This document shows, piece by piece, positions 19,114-29,584 of a stretch of DNA of 64,000 nt; position 1 is the first letter of the stretch; every line of letters starts with the position of its first letter. The notes under the pieces were generated by a model. It saw only the letters and a list, made by a program, of their open reading frames with translations. It made no database searches and was not told the DNA's origin. The DNA lies in contig NZ_JARXYJ010000002.1 of the NCBI RefSeq assembly GCF_029894425.1, forward strand, positions 310,001 through 374,000, given 5' to 3'. The translations under genes and the position numbers were made by a program. Source of the DNA: Streptomyces sp. SAI-127. Lineage in GTDB: Bacteria > Actinomycetota > Actinomycetes > Streptomycetales > Streptomycetaceae.

Positions 19114-20139
19114 ATGACGGCGCACGACATCGCGCACGTCGAGCTGTACACCAAAGACGCACTGTCCTGCGTCGACTACTTCGTCGATGGCATGGACTTC
19201 ACGCGCGTCGCGGATTGCGTGCAGGCCGACCGCAGCTCCATCCTGCTGCGCCAGGGTGAGACCGACCTCGTCGTCACATCGGGCCGGGGAACGTGGAAGT
19301 TCCTCGACCAGCACGGGGACGGCATCGCCGACATCGCCCTGGCCTGCGACGACGTGGACGCCACCTTCGCCGGGGCCGTCGCCGCCGGGTCGGAACCGCT
19401 CGGCCCGGCCTACGGCAGCCCGGTGGTGCGGGGCTTCGGCGATGTCACGCACACCCTGGTGGCCCATGATCCGGACGCCGCGGCGCGCGGCTGGCCCGCC
19501 GGGCGCCGCTGGGTCCCCGCGCCGCCGGCCCCGGCAGGACCCGCTGGACGGATCCGCCGGCTCGACCATGTCGCGGTGTGCGTCGAGGGCGGCAGTCTCA
19601 CCGAGTACGCCGACTACTACGGTGCCGCGTTCGGTATGGAGCGCTACTCCTCGGAGTACGTCGCCGTCGGCGGGCAGGCGATGGACTCCGTGGTCGTCCG
19701 TAGCGGCACCGGACACGTCACGTTCACCCTCGTCGCGCCGGACCCCGGCAAGGACCCCGGACAGCTCGACGCCTTCCTGGAACGCAACAGCGGTCCCGGT
19801 GTCCAGCACCTGGCCTTCCTGGTCGGCGAGATCATCCCTGCGGTCGGCGAGTTCCGCGACCGCGGTGTGGAGTTCCTCAGCACCCCCGGCACGTACTACG
19901 ACCTGTTGGGCGAGCGGTTCGCGGACATGCGGGAGGAGATCGCCGAGCTGCGCGCCGGGCAGATCCTGGCCGACCGCGACGAATGGGGTTACCTGCTGCA
20001 GCTGTTCAGCCGTTCTCCCTACGAACGCAACACGCTGTTCTATGAGTTGATCCAGCGTCAGGGTTCACGCGGGTTCGGCAGCGCAAACATCCGCGCGCTG
20101 TACGAGGCCGTGGAACGTGACCGGCTGGCCGCCGGGTGA
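19114..20139 (+). CDS. hmaS: 4-hydroxymandelate synthase
   Basis: Two-domain VOC/HPPD-type non-heme iron dioxygenase of 341 residues that converts 4-hydroxyphenylpyruvate to 4-hydroxymandelate, the first dedicated step to 4-hydroxyphenylglycine. The iron triad is readable as H152 (LDHVAVCVE), H232 (GVQHLAFLV) and E311 (LFYELIQRQ). The HmaS assignment over HPPD rests on context: the next gene encodes the two following Hpg steps and starts inside this stop codon (GTGA overlap). AGGAGG lies 7 nt before ATG 19114. Confidence 0.92.
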   Translation: MTAHDIAHVELYTKDALSCVDYFVDGMDFTRVADCVQADRSSILLRQGETDLVVTSGRGTWKFLDQHGDGIADIALACDDVDATFAGAVAAGSEPLGPAYGSPVVRGFGDVTHTLVAHDPDAAARGWPAGRRWVPAPPAPAGPAGRIRRLDHVAVCVEGGSLTEYADYYGAAFGMERYSSEYVAVGGQAMDSVVVRSGTGHVTFTLVAPDPGKDPGQLDAFLERNSGPGVQHLAFLVGEIIPAVGEFRDRGVEFLSTPGTYYDLLGERFADMREEIAELRAGQILADRDEWGYLLQLFSRSPYERNTLFYELIQRQGSRGFGSANIRALYEAVERDRLAAG

Positions 20140-22550
20140 ACGCCGAGAGCGCCCCGGGCACCGTCCGGGGCCCGCACACGCTGGCCGAGTACGCCGAGCT
20201 GGCCCGAGCCGCGCTGAACCCCGAGACGTGGGACTTCATCGAGGGCGGTGCCGGACAGGAACGGACCCTGGCGGCCAACGGCGAGGCGTTCGACCGTGTA
20301 CGGCTCCGGCCCCGCGTCCTGACCGGCGTGGGCCGGCCGGACCTCGGCGTGCGGATCCTGGGCCGCAACTGGGCGGCGCCGTTCGCCGTCGCGCCCATCG
20401 CCCATCACACGCTGGTCCACGAAGCGGGGGAGGCGGCCACGGCCCGGGCGACCGGACGGGCCGGCGTTCCCCTGGTCGTGAGCACCTTCGCCGGGCGCAC
20501 CTTCGAGGAGATCGCCGAGGCCTCCTGCGCACCGCTGTGGCTCCAGGTGTACTGCTTCCGGGACCGTGCGGTGACCCGGGCGCTCGTGGAACGCGCCGAA
20601 CGGGCGGGCTTCGAGGCGCTGGTGCTCACGGTGGACGCGCCCCGCCTCGGGCGGCGACTGCGCGACCTGCGCAACCGCTTCCGGCTCCCGCCCGGCGTCG
20701 GGCCCGCCAACCTCCCCGGCGAGAACGTCTCGTCCCCGGCCGACCACGCGCTGGCCGCCTTCGACGACAGCCTCGACTGGTCGGTCGTCGACTGGCTGCG
20801 CTCCGTCAGCTCCCTGCCCGTGCTGATCAAGGGCATCCTGACCGCCGACGACGCACGCCGGGCCCTGGCGGCGGGCGTCGACGGAATCGTCGTGTCGAAC
20901 CACGGCGGCCGCCAACTGGACGGAGCGACCGCCACCCTGGAGGTCCTCCCCGAGATCGCCGCGGAGGTCGACCACGCCTGCCCGGTCCTCCTCGACGGCG
21001 GCGTCCGGCGGGGCCGGGACGTTCTGGCCGCGCTCGCGCTGGGTGCCGACGCGGTCCTGCTGGGGCGGCCCGTCCTGCACGGACTTGCGGTCCACGGGGA
21101 GTCGGGCGTGGGCCGCGTGCTGGACATCGTGGCCGAGGAGCTCACCGAGGCAATGACGCTCACCGGGACGGCCTCGGCCGCACAGGCGGGCCCTCACCTG
21201 GTGGGTGCCGCCGACCGGACCGAACCGCCGGTCCCGGTCACCCCGCGCCGCGCGGCGGGCGCCGGCCTGCTCAAGGCGGAACTGCACGGCAGCCTCCAGG
21301 ACCCGGTGCTGGACACCATGAACTTCCTCAACGAGATCACGCACCGCTACCCCGACGCGATCTCCTTCGCGCCGGGCCGCCCCTACGACGGCTTCTTCCG
21401 CACCGAGGACATCTTCGGGTACCTGCGCCGCTACCTCGACCACCTGGAGGAGGGCGGCGCCTCACCCGAGCAGGTGCGGTCCGCGCTCTTCCAGTACGGC
21501 CCGACGAGCGGCCAGATCCGTGAGCTGATCGCCGACTCGCTGCGCAAGGACGAGGACATCACCGTGGGGCCGGAGTCCGTCGTGGTCACCGTCGGCTGCC
21601 AGGAGGCGATGTTCCTCGCGGTCCGCGCCCTCATCTCGGGCCCCCAGGACGCGCTGCTGGTCTCCAGCCCGTGCTACGTGGGCATCACCGGGGCCGCCAG
21701 GCTGCTGGACGTCGAGGTGACCGCGGTCGAGGAGGACGACGACGGGTTCGACCCGGCCCGCCTGCAAGCCGCTCTGCGTGCCGAACGGGCCCGCGGACGG
21801 CGTCCCCGTGCCTTCTACGTCATCCCCGACCACTCCAACCCTTCCGGCCGCACCATGCCGCTGAGCGCCCGCCACGAACTCCTCGAACTCGCGCGGCGCG
21901 AGGACCTGCTGATCCTGGAGGACACCCCGTACCGCATGGTCAGCCCGGGCCGGCAGTTGCCGACCCTCAAGGCCCTGGACCGGGACCGCAGGGTCGTGCA
22001 CCTGGGCTCCTACTCCAAGACCCTGTTCCCCGGGGCGCGGGTCGGCTTCGCCGTGGCGGACCAGAGCGTCGTGGACGACGCGGGGCGCACCGGACTGCTC
22101 GCCGACGAACTCACCAAGATCAAGAGCATGGTGACCGTGAACACCTCCCCGGTGAGCCAGGCCGTCGCGGCGGGGATGCTGCTGTCCGCCGACGGACGCA
22201 CCTCCGAACTCAACGCCCGGGCCGCCGCGTATTACGGAGACGCGATGCGCGTCACGCTCCAGGAGCTGGAGCGCAGTTTTCCACCGGGCGAGCGCGCCCG
22301 GCTCGGTGTGCGCTGGAACGAGCCGTCCGGCGGGTTCTTCCTCGCGGTCCAGGTGCCGTTCCGTGCGGACAATGCGGCGCTGACCCGCTCGGCGGAGGAA
22401 TTCGGTGTCATCTGGACACCCATGTCGTACTTCTATCCGCAGGGCGGAGGGGATGACGAGATCCGGCTTTCCGTGAGCTATCTGACGCACCAGGAAATAG
22501 CCGACGGAATGGAGCGGCTGGCCCGCTTCGTGAAGACGCAGACGGCGTGA
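20136..22550 (+). CDS. Fused hydroxymandelate oxidase and hydroxyphenylglycine aminotransferase (Hmo-HpgT)
   Basis: Single 804-residue protein. Residues 1 to about 345 are an FMN alpha-hydroxy-acid oxidase (K232, and SNHGGRQLDG with H256 and R259), the Hmo step giving 4-hydroxyphenylglyoxylate. A Pro-rich linker (about 360-375) leads to a fold-type I aminotransferase (about 380-804) with DHSNPSG and SYSKTLFPGARVGF (PLP lysine K628), the HpgT step giving L-4-hydroxyphenylglycine, and also L-Dpg from the dpg pathway. In CDA and most glycopeptide clusters these are separate genes. No frameshift or internal start suggests two proteins. GTG 20136 overlaps the hmaS stop. Confidence 0.93.
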   Translation: MNAESAPGTVRGPHTLAEYAELARAALNPETWDFIEGGAGQERTLAANGEAFDRVRLRPRVLTGVGRPDLGVRILGRNWAAPFAVAPIAHHTLVHEAGEAATARATGRAGVPLVVSTFAGRTFEEIAEASCAPLWLQVYCFRDRAVTRALVERAERAGFEALVLTVDAPRLGRRLRDLRNRFRLPPGVGPANLPGENVSSPADHALAAFDDSLDWSVVDWLRSVSSLPVLIKGILTADDARRALAAGVDGIVVSNHGGRQLDGATATLEVLPEIAAEVDHACPVLLDGGVRRGRDVLAALALGADAVLLGRPVLHGLAVHGESGVGRVLDIVAEELTEAMTLTGTASAAQAGPHLVGAADRTEPPVPVTPRRAAGAGLLKAELHGSLQDPVLDTMNFLNEITHRYPDAISFAPGRPYDGFFRTEDIFGYLRRYLDHLEEGGASPEQVRSALFQYGPTSGQIRELIADSLRKDEDITVGPESVVVTVGCQEAMFLAVRALISGPQDALLVSSPCYVGITGAARLLDVEVTAVEEDDDGFDPARLQAALRAERARGRRPRAFYVIPDHSNPSGRTMPLSARHELLELARREDLLILEDTPYRMVSPGRQLPTLKALDRDRRVVHLGSYSKTLFPGARVGFAVADQSVVDDAGRTGLLADELTKIKSMVTVNTSPVSQAVAAGMLLSADGRTSELNARAAAYYGDAMRVTLQELERSFPPGERARLGVRWNEPSGGFFLAVQVPFRADNAALTRSAEEFGVIWTPMSYFYPQGGGDDEIRLSVSYLTHQEIADGMERLARFVKTQTA

Positions 22551-22570
22551 CACGATTTCGCCGCACGTAT

Positions 22571-23128
22571 TTACGCTTCGCTTTCCCACTGTCCGCCGAG
22601 CGCGTTCCAGCGTTCAGCGGACAGTGCGAACATCAGCATGTCGACGCGTTCCCGCGTGACCCGGGCGAACACGGCGCGCTGCCCCGAGCACACGAATCCG
22701 AGTCGCTCCAGCAGGCGCGCGGAACGCTCGTTGCGTACGTCGCACTCGGCCGCCGCCGTGTGCAACCCCCCGGCGAACAGGGCGCGCAGCACACCTGCGA
22801 CCGCCTCGGTGGCGTACCCCTGTCCCTGCCGGTCACGGGCCAGGCTGAAGCCCAACTCCGCCTCCTGGCCCGACCGCCGGCGGTTCACGGCGACATCGCC
22901 CGCCACGCGGCCGTCGGCCTTCACCTCGATCGCGTACGGGAACCAGCCCGGCGCGTTCGGATCGCTCCGGGAGTAGGCGCGGAGCAGACGGTGCGCCGAC
23001 TCCAGGGACAGCGGGAATTCCCAGTCCTGAAAACGGGCGACCTCCGGGTCGGATCGATAGGCGATGAAATCTTCTACATCGCTGTGAGTGAAACGCCGGA
23101 GCCGAAGGCGCGGGGTGTCCATCTGCAT
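22571..23128 (-). CDS. GNAT family N-acetyltransferase (RimJ/RimL type)
   Basis: Protein of 185 residues. It opens TPRLRLRRFTHSDVEDF and has the acetyl-CoA loop DRQGQGYATEAVAGVLRALF followed by NERSARLLERLGF, both typical of RimJ/RimL acetyltransferases. It is convergent with the Hmo-HpgT gene (20-bp gap) and divergent from dpgA. ATG 23128 is used; a second ATG two codons in is possible. Its placement inside the precursor genes suggests product or precursor acetylation, perhaps self-resistance, but it may be a passenger. Confidence 0.85.
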   Translation of the reverse strand: MQMDTPRLRLRRFTHSDVEDFIAYRSDPEVARFQDWEFPLSLESAHRLLRAYSRSDPNAPGWFPYAIEVKADGRVAGDVAVNRRRSGQEAELGFSLARDRQGQGYATEAVAGVLRALFAGGLHTAAAECDVRNERSARLLERLGFVCSGQRAVFARVTRERVDMLMFALSAERWNALGGQWESEA

Positions 23129-23342
23129 CCGGCAAGGATCCCATGGCGGCCTCCGATGCAAAAGTCCACACGGCGCGCTGCCAGTTGATGCCTTTACCCT
23201 CCCCGCGTCATAGTGGGCCGTTGCCACTGTTGCCCGATCGGTTTTCCGATGGGCTCTCCGGCCGACTCCGGGAAGGAAGAAAAGTGTTAGTACCGAAGTT
23301 TCTCGTGCGCAGCAAGACCCGTATGTGGGGGTGGACCTTCCG

Positions 23343-24494
23343 ATGACCCGAGCCGCCAGTCTTCCGGGTGCAGCGCCCCTGGCACCGCCCGCCCTTGCGG
23401 GGAAGAACACGACCGGCACCGCCAGGATCGCGGGCGTCGGCACCGCGACCAGCGAACAGTCGTACTCGCAGGCCGAACTCCTCGACCTCTTCGCCATCAC
23501 CGACCCCAAGGTCCGCTCCGTCTTCCTCAACAGCGCGATCGAGCGCCGCTTCCTGGCCGTGCCGCCCCGGGGCGCAGACGGCACACCGCAGGCCGAGGCG
23601 CAGGGCGAACTGCTCGCCAAGCACAAGCGGCTTGCCCTCGACATGGGCGCCAGGGCCGTCCGGGCGTGCCTGGCCGACTCCGGCCTGGACCTGGCGGACA
23701 TCGACTACCTGTGCTGCGTCACCACGACCGGCTTTCTCACCCCGGGCCTGAGCGCCCACCTGATGCGCGCCATGGGTATCCGCTCCGGCACCAGCCGCGT
23801 CGACGTCGTCGGCATGGGCTGCAACGCCGGGCTCAACGCCCTGAACGCCACGGCCGGCTGGGCCGTGGCCAACCCCGGCAAGGTCGCCGTGATGGTGTGC
23901 ACCGAAGCCTGCTCGGCCGCGTACGTCATCGACTCCACACTGCGCACCGCCGTCGTCAACAGCCTCTTCGGCGACGGGGCGGCCGCCATCGCCCTGGTCG
24001 CCGACCCGCCGGACGCCGCGTACGGCCCGCCGGTCGTGACGCCCGACCCCGGCAGCCCGCGCATCCTGGGATTCGCCAGCCACCTCATCAGCGAGGCGAT
24101 CGACGCGATGCGCTACGACTGGGACGACGGGCAGGGCAAGTTCAGCTTCTACCTCGACCCGAATGTCCCCTACGTCGTCGGAGCCAACGCCGAACAGGTC
24201 GTCGACCGCCTGCTCGGGGCCGCCGGACTGCGCCGCAGCGACGTCCGCCACTGGCTGGTGCACTCGGGCGGCAAGAAGGTCATCGACGCCGTACGGATCA
24301 ACCTGGGCCTGACCCGCCACGACGTACGGCACACCACCGGCGTGCTGCGGGACTACGGCAACCTGTCGAGCAGCTCCTTCCTGTTCTCCTACGAGCGGCT
24401 GCTGACGGAGCGTGCGGCCCGGCCCGGCGACCACGGTGTCCTCATGACCATGGGGCCCGGTTCGACCATCGAGACTGCCCTGGTGCAGTGGTGA
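23343..24494 (+). CDS. dpgA: 3,5-dihydroxyphenylacetyl-CoA synthase (type III polyketide synthase)
   Basis: Chalcone-synthase-family enzyme of 383 residues that condenses malonyl-CoA units into 3,5-dihydroxyphenylacetyl-CoA. The catalytic cysteine is C160 in MGCNAGLNALN, with the family's later His and Asn motifs in LVHSGGKKVID and GNLSSSSFLFS. ATG 23343 is preferred because GGGGGTGG stands about 10 nt upstream; GTG 23325 would add six residues. The next gene starts 11 bp downstream, giving a dpgA-dpgB-dpgC operon as in glycopeptide clusters. Confidence 0.94.
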   Translation: MTRAASLPGAAPLAPPALAGKNTTGTARIAGVGTATSEQSYSQAELLDLFAITDPKVRSVFLNSAIERRFLAVPPRGADGTPQAEAQGELLAKHKRLALDMGARAVRACLADSGLDLADIDYLCCVTTTGFLTPGLSAHLMRAMGIRSGTSRVDVVGMGCNAGLNALNATAGWAVANPGKVAVMVCTEACSAAYVIDSTLRTAVVNSLFGDGAAAIALVADPPDAAYGPPVVTPDPGSPRILGFASHLISEAIDAMRYDWDDGQGKFSFYLDPNVPYVVGANAEQVVDRLLGAAGLRRSDVRHWLVHSGGKKVIDAVRINLGLTRHDVRHTTGVLRDYGNLSSSSFLFSYERLLTERAARPGDHGVLMTMGPGSTIETALVQW

Positions 24495-24505
24495 CGGAGG
24501 ATCAG

Positions 24506-26572
<2,067 letters not shown>

Positions 26573-26575
26573 TTG

Positions 26576-26601
26576 CCGACGGGGTCACCCGGCCCCGTCG
26601 G
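26576..26601. terminator. Bidirectional terminator between dpgC and prephenate dehydrogenase
   Basis: CCGACGGGG (26576-26584) and CCCCGTCGG (26593-26601) form a 9-bp perfect stem with an 8-nt loop. The stop codon of the convergent dehydrogenase lies in the loop. Confidence 0.6.
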
Positions 26602-27757
26602 TGCGGACCTCGACCGCAATCGGATCACGGGACTCTGCCGGACGCGTCGCACGGTGTGGCGCGTCCGGCAGAGCGACCATGAGGGTGGCCCAGCCGCCGG
26701 CCCGCAGCTTCCGGGAGAGGTCCGCCACCGACGTCTGCGGGACGGACAGCGACACGCTGCCGTACGGCAGTCCCTGGGCGTTCTCCAACCGGACGTCCTC
26801 GATACGGCCGCCGAGCTCCTCGACGGCGCCGAACAGCCGGGCCAAAGTGCCCGGTCGGTCGGACAAGGCCACGCTGAGCCGGACCTCGGCCGGCACCCCC
26901 GACGCCGGTCCCGCGACCCGGGCTCGCCCCCGGTGACCGTGCCGGAGCAGGGTCTCCAGCTCTCCTTCCGCCCGCTCGCGCACCTCGTCGTCGACGTGAC
27001 CGAGGGCCCGCAGCGCCCCGACGGCCCTGCCGAGGTCGGCGGCATAGGCGTCGAGGACGTCGGCCAGCGCGTCCGCGTTGGCGGTGAAGATGTCCCGCCA
27101 CAGCTCCGGGGCGCCGCCCCCCGGGCCGGCGACGTTCCTCAGTCCCTGTCCGGCCACCCGGATGTCGGCCTCCGTCGCGTCCACCAGCGTCGCGGCCATC
27201 AGCGTGGAGATCAGCTGCGGCGCGTGCGAAGTGAGGGCCAGGGTGCGGTCGTGCACGAGCGGGTCCATGATCACCGGCACTCCGGAGCACAGGGAGACGA
27301 GTTCCAGCGCCCGGTTCAGGACCGATTGGTCGGTGCGCGCCGACGGAGTGAGGATCCACGGCCGGTCCTCGAAGACGTCGGCCCGTGCGGCGAGTGGTCC
27401 GGAACGCTCGGTGCCCGCGAGCGGGTGGCCGCCGATGAAGCTGGACGGCTCAGCGCCCGCCAGCCGCAGGTCGTCGTACGGCCGTGTCTTGACGCTGGCC
27501 ACGTCCGTATAGGCGTGGGCGACGCCTCGGCGCTGCAGTTGTTCGAGCACCGAACCGGTGTGTGTCGGGGGGACGGCGATCACGGCGAGGTCGACGCGTT
27601 CGGCCGGTGTGCCGACCGAACCTGCTCCCATGGCCTCCGCCGTCCTGACGGCCGTGGTGTTCACGTCCTCGAGATGGACCGTCAGGCCACGTCGGGTCAG
27701 TGCGAGCGCGACGGAGGTGCCGATGGCGCCGGTTCCGACGACCGTGACGGTCTTCAC
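26585..27757 (-). CDS. Prephenate dehydrogenase
   Basis: Protein of 390 residues. The N-terminal Rossmann motif is VVGTGAIGTSVALAL, followed by GGHPLAGTERSGPLAARADVF with the prephenate-binding histidines, and a C-terminal ACT-like regulatory domain (about 310-375, beginning VRLSVALSDRPGTLARLF). It makes 4-hydroxyphenylpyruvate, the HmaS substrate, and such genes are common in Hpg glycopeptide clusters. GTG 27757 has GGGAG 8 nt upstream and overlaps the stop of a 69-residue ORF (GTGA), so the two are probably translated together. Confidence 0.92.
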   Translation of the reverse strand: MKTVTVVGTGAIGTSVALALTRRGLTVHLEDVNTTAVRTAEAMGAGSVGTPAERVDLAVIAVPPTHTGSVLEQLQRRGVAHAYTDVASVKTRPYDDLRLAGAEPSSFIGGHPLAGTERSGPLAARADVFEDRPWILTPSARTDQSVLNRALELVSLCSGVPVIMDPLVHDRTLALTSHAPQLISTLMAATLVDATEADIRVAGQGLRNVAGPGGGAPELWRDIFTANADALADVLDAYAADLGRAVGALRALGHVDDEVRERAEGELETLLRHGHRGRARVAGPASGVPAEVRLSVALSDRPGTLARLFGAVEELGGRIEDVRLENAQGLPYGSVSLSVPQTSVADLSRKLRAGGWATLMVALPDAPHRATRPAESRDPIAVEVRTDGAG

Positions 27758-27963
27758 GCCCTCGGCTCCCGTTCACCGCTCGCACCCTCGAAAACCGACG
27801 GGGGGCCGAGCGGTGCATAAGAGTCCGATATCCGGATCCCGTTCACGCATGGATAGGTGCAGTCTCCGCCTCCGTCGGGCGGGGTGAATGCATAACCGTG
27901 CGAACTGCCGAAGTGCACCCCACGACCACTGATCATGCCGACCCCCAACAGATCCGAACCCAT
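27754..27963 (-). CDS. Unrecognised small protein (69 aa) coupled to prephenate dehydrogenase
   Basis: I do not recognise this protein. It begins MGSDLLGVGMISGRGVHFG, contains a CTYPC pair of cysteines near residue 35 and is rich in Gly, Ser and Pro. Its stop codon overlaps the GTG start of the dehydrogenase, which is the main support. AGGAT lies about 8 nt before ATG 27963. The frame stays open further upstream without a convincing start. It could be a leader, a small accessory protein or chance. Confidence 0.4.
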   Translation of the reverse strand: MGSDLLGVGMISGRGVHFGSSHGYAFTPPDGGGDCTYPCVNGIRISDSYAPLGPPSVFEGASGEREPRA

Positions 27964-28449
27964 TGCCCGGAGATCCTGCGCCGGATCGTAGTCATCGCAT
28001 CCCGTGTGAGCGACTCGCGGCCCAGCGGGGGGCCGTGCAGCGCCTCCTGAAAGGGAATATGAAATTCCGTTAAATTCTGGGTCAGAATTCGGCCAGTGGA
28101 TTTCGGAAACGCCGATGGGGATCGGTTCGGGCGCCGGAGTCGACTGGGCGGCTTCCCTGGTGGTTTGCCCGCCGGTGGAGTGACGGGCGCGTCCCGTCAA
28201 GTCTCGGGCAACGTGAATTTCCGATGTTCTGCCGGTCGACAGGCGTGAAGTGGAACAGCGACGATGGCGTGAGTGAGCCTTGCGGTGTGCGAGGAGGGCA
28301 GTGGGGCGTGGAGGGGTCCCCTGCGATCCGCGCCGTGGTCCCGGACGAGCGGGTGTTGGTGCGCCTGGAGCCGGCGGGGCCTGACGGGAGAACGGGAGCA
28401 AGTCCGCTTGAGCGGACCGAAAGGTATGTGCAGGTAGAATACCAACGGG
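27964..28449. other. Regulatory intergenic region between the dehydrogenase and the StrR-like gene
   Basis: This divergent region is A/T-richer than its surroundings around 28045-28095 and should contain promoters for both directions. A weak palindrome at 28226-28256 (GTTC to GAAC, half sites 13 bp apart) could be an autoregulatory site for the StrR-like protein. No supported gene is seen apart from the small ORF ending the region. Confidence 0.4.
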
Positions 28450-29517
28450 GTGAATATTTTGGTTCAGTCGGTTCGTGCGCTGGAATCAACGTCCGATGAA
28501 AGTGCCGACTTAATCGGTGCGACAAGACATTCCATAAACCCCAGGAAAAGCGCTTTCACGGTTCCGGTCGCCGTGCTTCTCCCTGGTGATTCCCTTCGCG
28601 CACTGGGACAGGACGAAGAACATGTGGCGCGGCTCGCGGAAATCGACGCCGCACTGCCTCCGATTCTCGTTCACCGGCTCACCATGCGGGTGATCGACGG
28701 AATGCACCGACTGCTGGCCGCCCGGGTCAAGGGTCAGAAGACGATCGAGGTCGAGTTCTTCGACGGAACTCCTGAGGACGCGTTCCTGTACGCGGTGGAA
28801 GCGAACATCTCGCACGGGCTGCCCCTTTCCCTGGCCGACCGCCGGGCCGCGGCCACCCGGATCATCGCCTCGCACCCCCAGTTGTCGGACCGGGCGATCG
28901 CCCGGGCGGCCGGGCTGGGAGCCAAGACGGTGGCGGCCATCCGTCGCCGCTCGTCCGGGGGCGAACCGCACCTGAGCGCGCGCATCGGCAGGGACGGCAA
29001 GGTACGTCCGCTCAACAGCGTCGCCGGCAGACAACGGGCCGCCAAACTCATCGCGGAACGACCGGAAGCCTCCCTGCGTGAAGTGGCCAGGCTCGCCGGT
29101 ATCTCGCCCGCGACGGTCAGCGACGTCCGCAGACGGCTGGAAACCGGTCAGCCACCGGTGACGGAAGGCGTCAAATCCCCTTTGGCGCAGACGAGTTCGG
29201 CGCAGACGCCGCCCGCCGCCAAACGGGGGACGGACCGCCGCCTGCCCATTGTCCCGTCAGATCCCGCAAACGTGCTCGAAAAGTTGCTTCGTGATCCTTC
29301 GCTGCGCCACAAAGAGGAGGGTCGGCAATTGCTGCGGCTGCTGCGGCAGAACGCGATCGCCGCGAACGAGTGGGACGAACTGATGGCCGCCGTCCCGAGC
29401 CACTGCGGAGCGCTGGTGGTGGGCCTCGCGCGTCACTATGCCGAGATCTGGACGGATTTCGCGCAACTGTTGGACGAGCGCGTGCGGACCGAGGACCGGA
29501 AGCCGGACGACAAGTGA
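28450..29517 (+). CDS. StrR-family (ParB-like) pathway-specific transcriptional activator
   Basis: Protein of 355 residues. A ParB N-terminal domain (about 38-115, with RVIDGMHRLLAA and EFFDGTPEDAFLYAVEANI) is followed by two helix-turn-helix units, SDRAIARAAGLGAKTVAAIRR and SLREVARLAGISPATVSDVRR. This layout matches StrR and the Bbr/Tcp regulators of glycopeptide clusters. Codon 21 is TTA (28510-28512), so translation should depend on the bldA tRNA and be delayed to late growth. The start is the GTG at 28450, but its ribosome site is poor, so the exact start is uncertain. It is convergent with the glycosyltransferase gene. Confidence 0.9.
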   Translation: MNILVQSVRALESTSDESADLIGATRHSINPRKSAFTVPVAVLLPGDSLRALGQDEEHVARLAEIDAALPPILVHRLTMRVIDGMHRLLAARVKGQKTIEVEFFDGTPEDAFLYAVEANISHGLPLSLADRRAAATRIIASHPQLSDRAIARAAGLGAKTVAAIRRRSSGGEPHLSARIGRDGKVRPLNSVAGRQRAAKLIAERPEASLREVARLAGISPATVSDVRRRLETGQPPVTEGVKSPLAQTSSAQTPPAAKRGTDRRLPIVPSDPANVLEKLLRDPSLRHKEEGRQLLRLLRQNAIAANEWDELMAAVPSHCGALVVGLARHYAEIWTDFAQLLDERVRTEDRKPDDK

Positions 29518-29534
29518 CCCGACCTGAGGTCTCT

Positions 29535-29566
29535 CAGGCGTGCGGCCCGGACCGGCCGCACGCCTG
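29535..29566. terminator. Bidirectional terminator hairpin
   Basis: CAGGCGTGCGGCC (29535-29547) and GGCCGCACGCCTG (29554-29566) make a 13-bp perfect stem with a 6-nt loop between the convergent StrR-like and glycosyltransferase genes. Confidence 0.75.
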
Positions 29567-29584
29567 ACGCGGACATGTGTGCCA

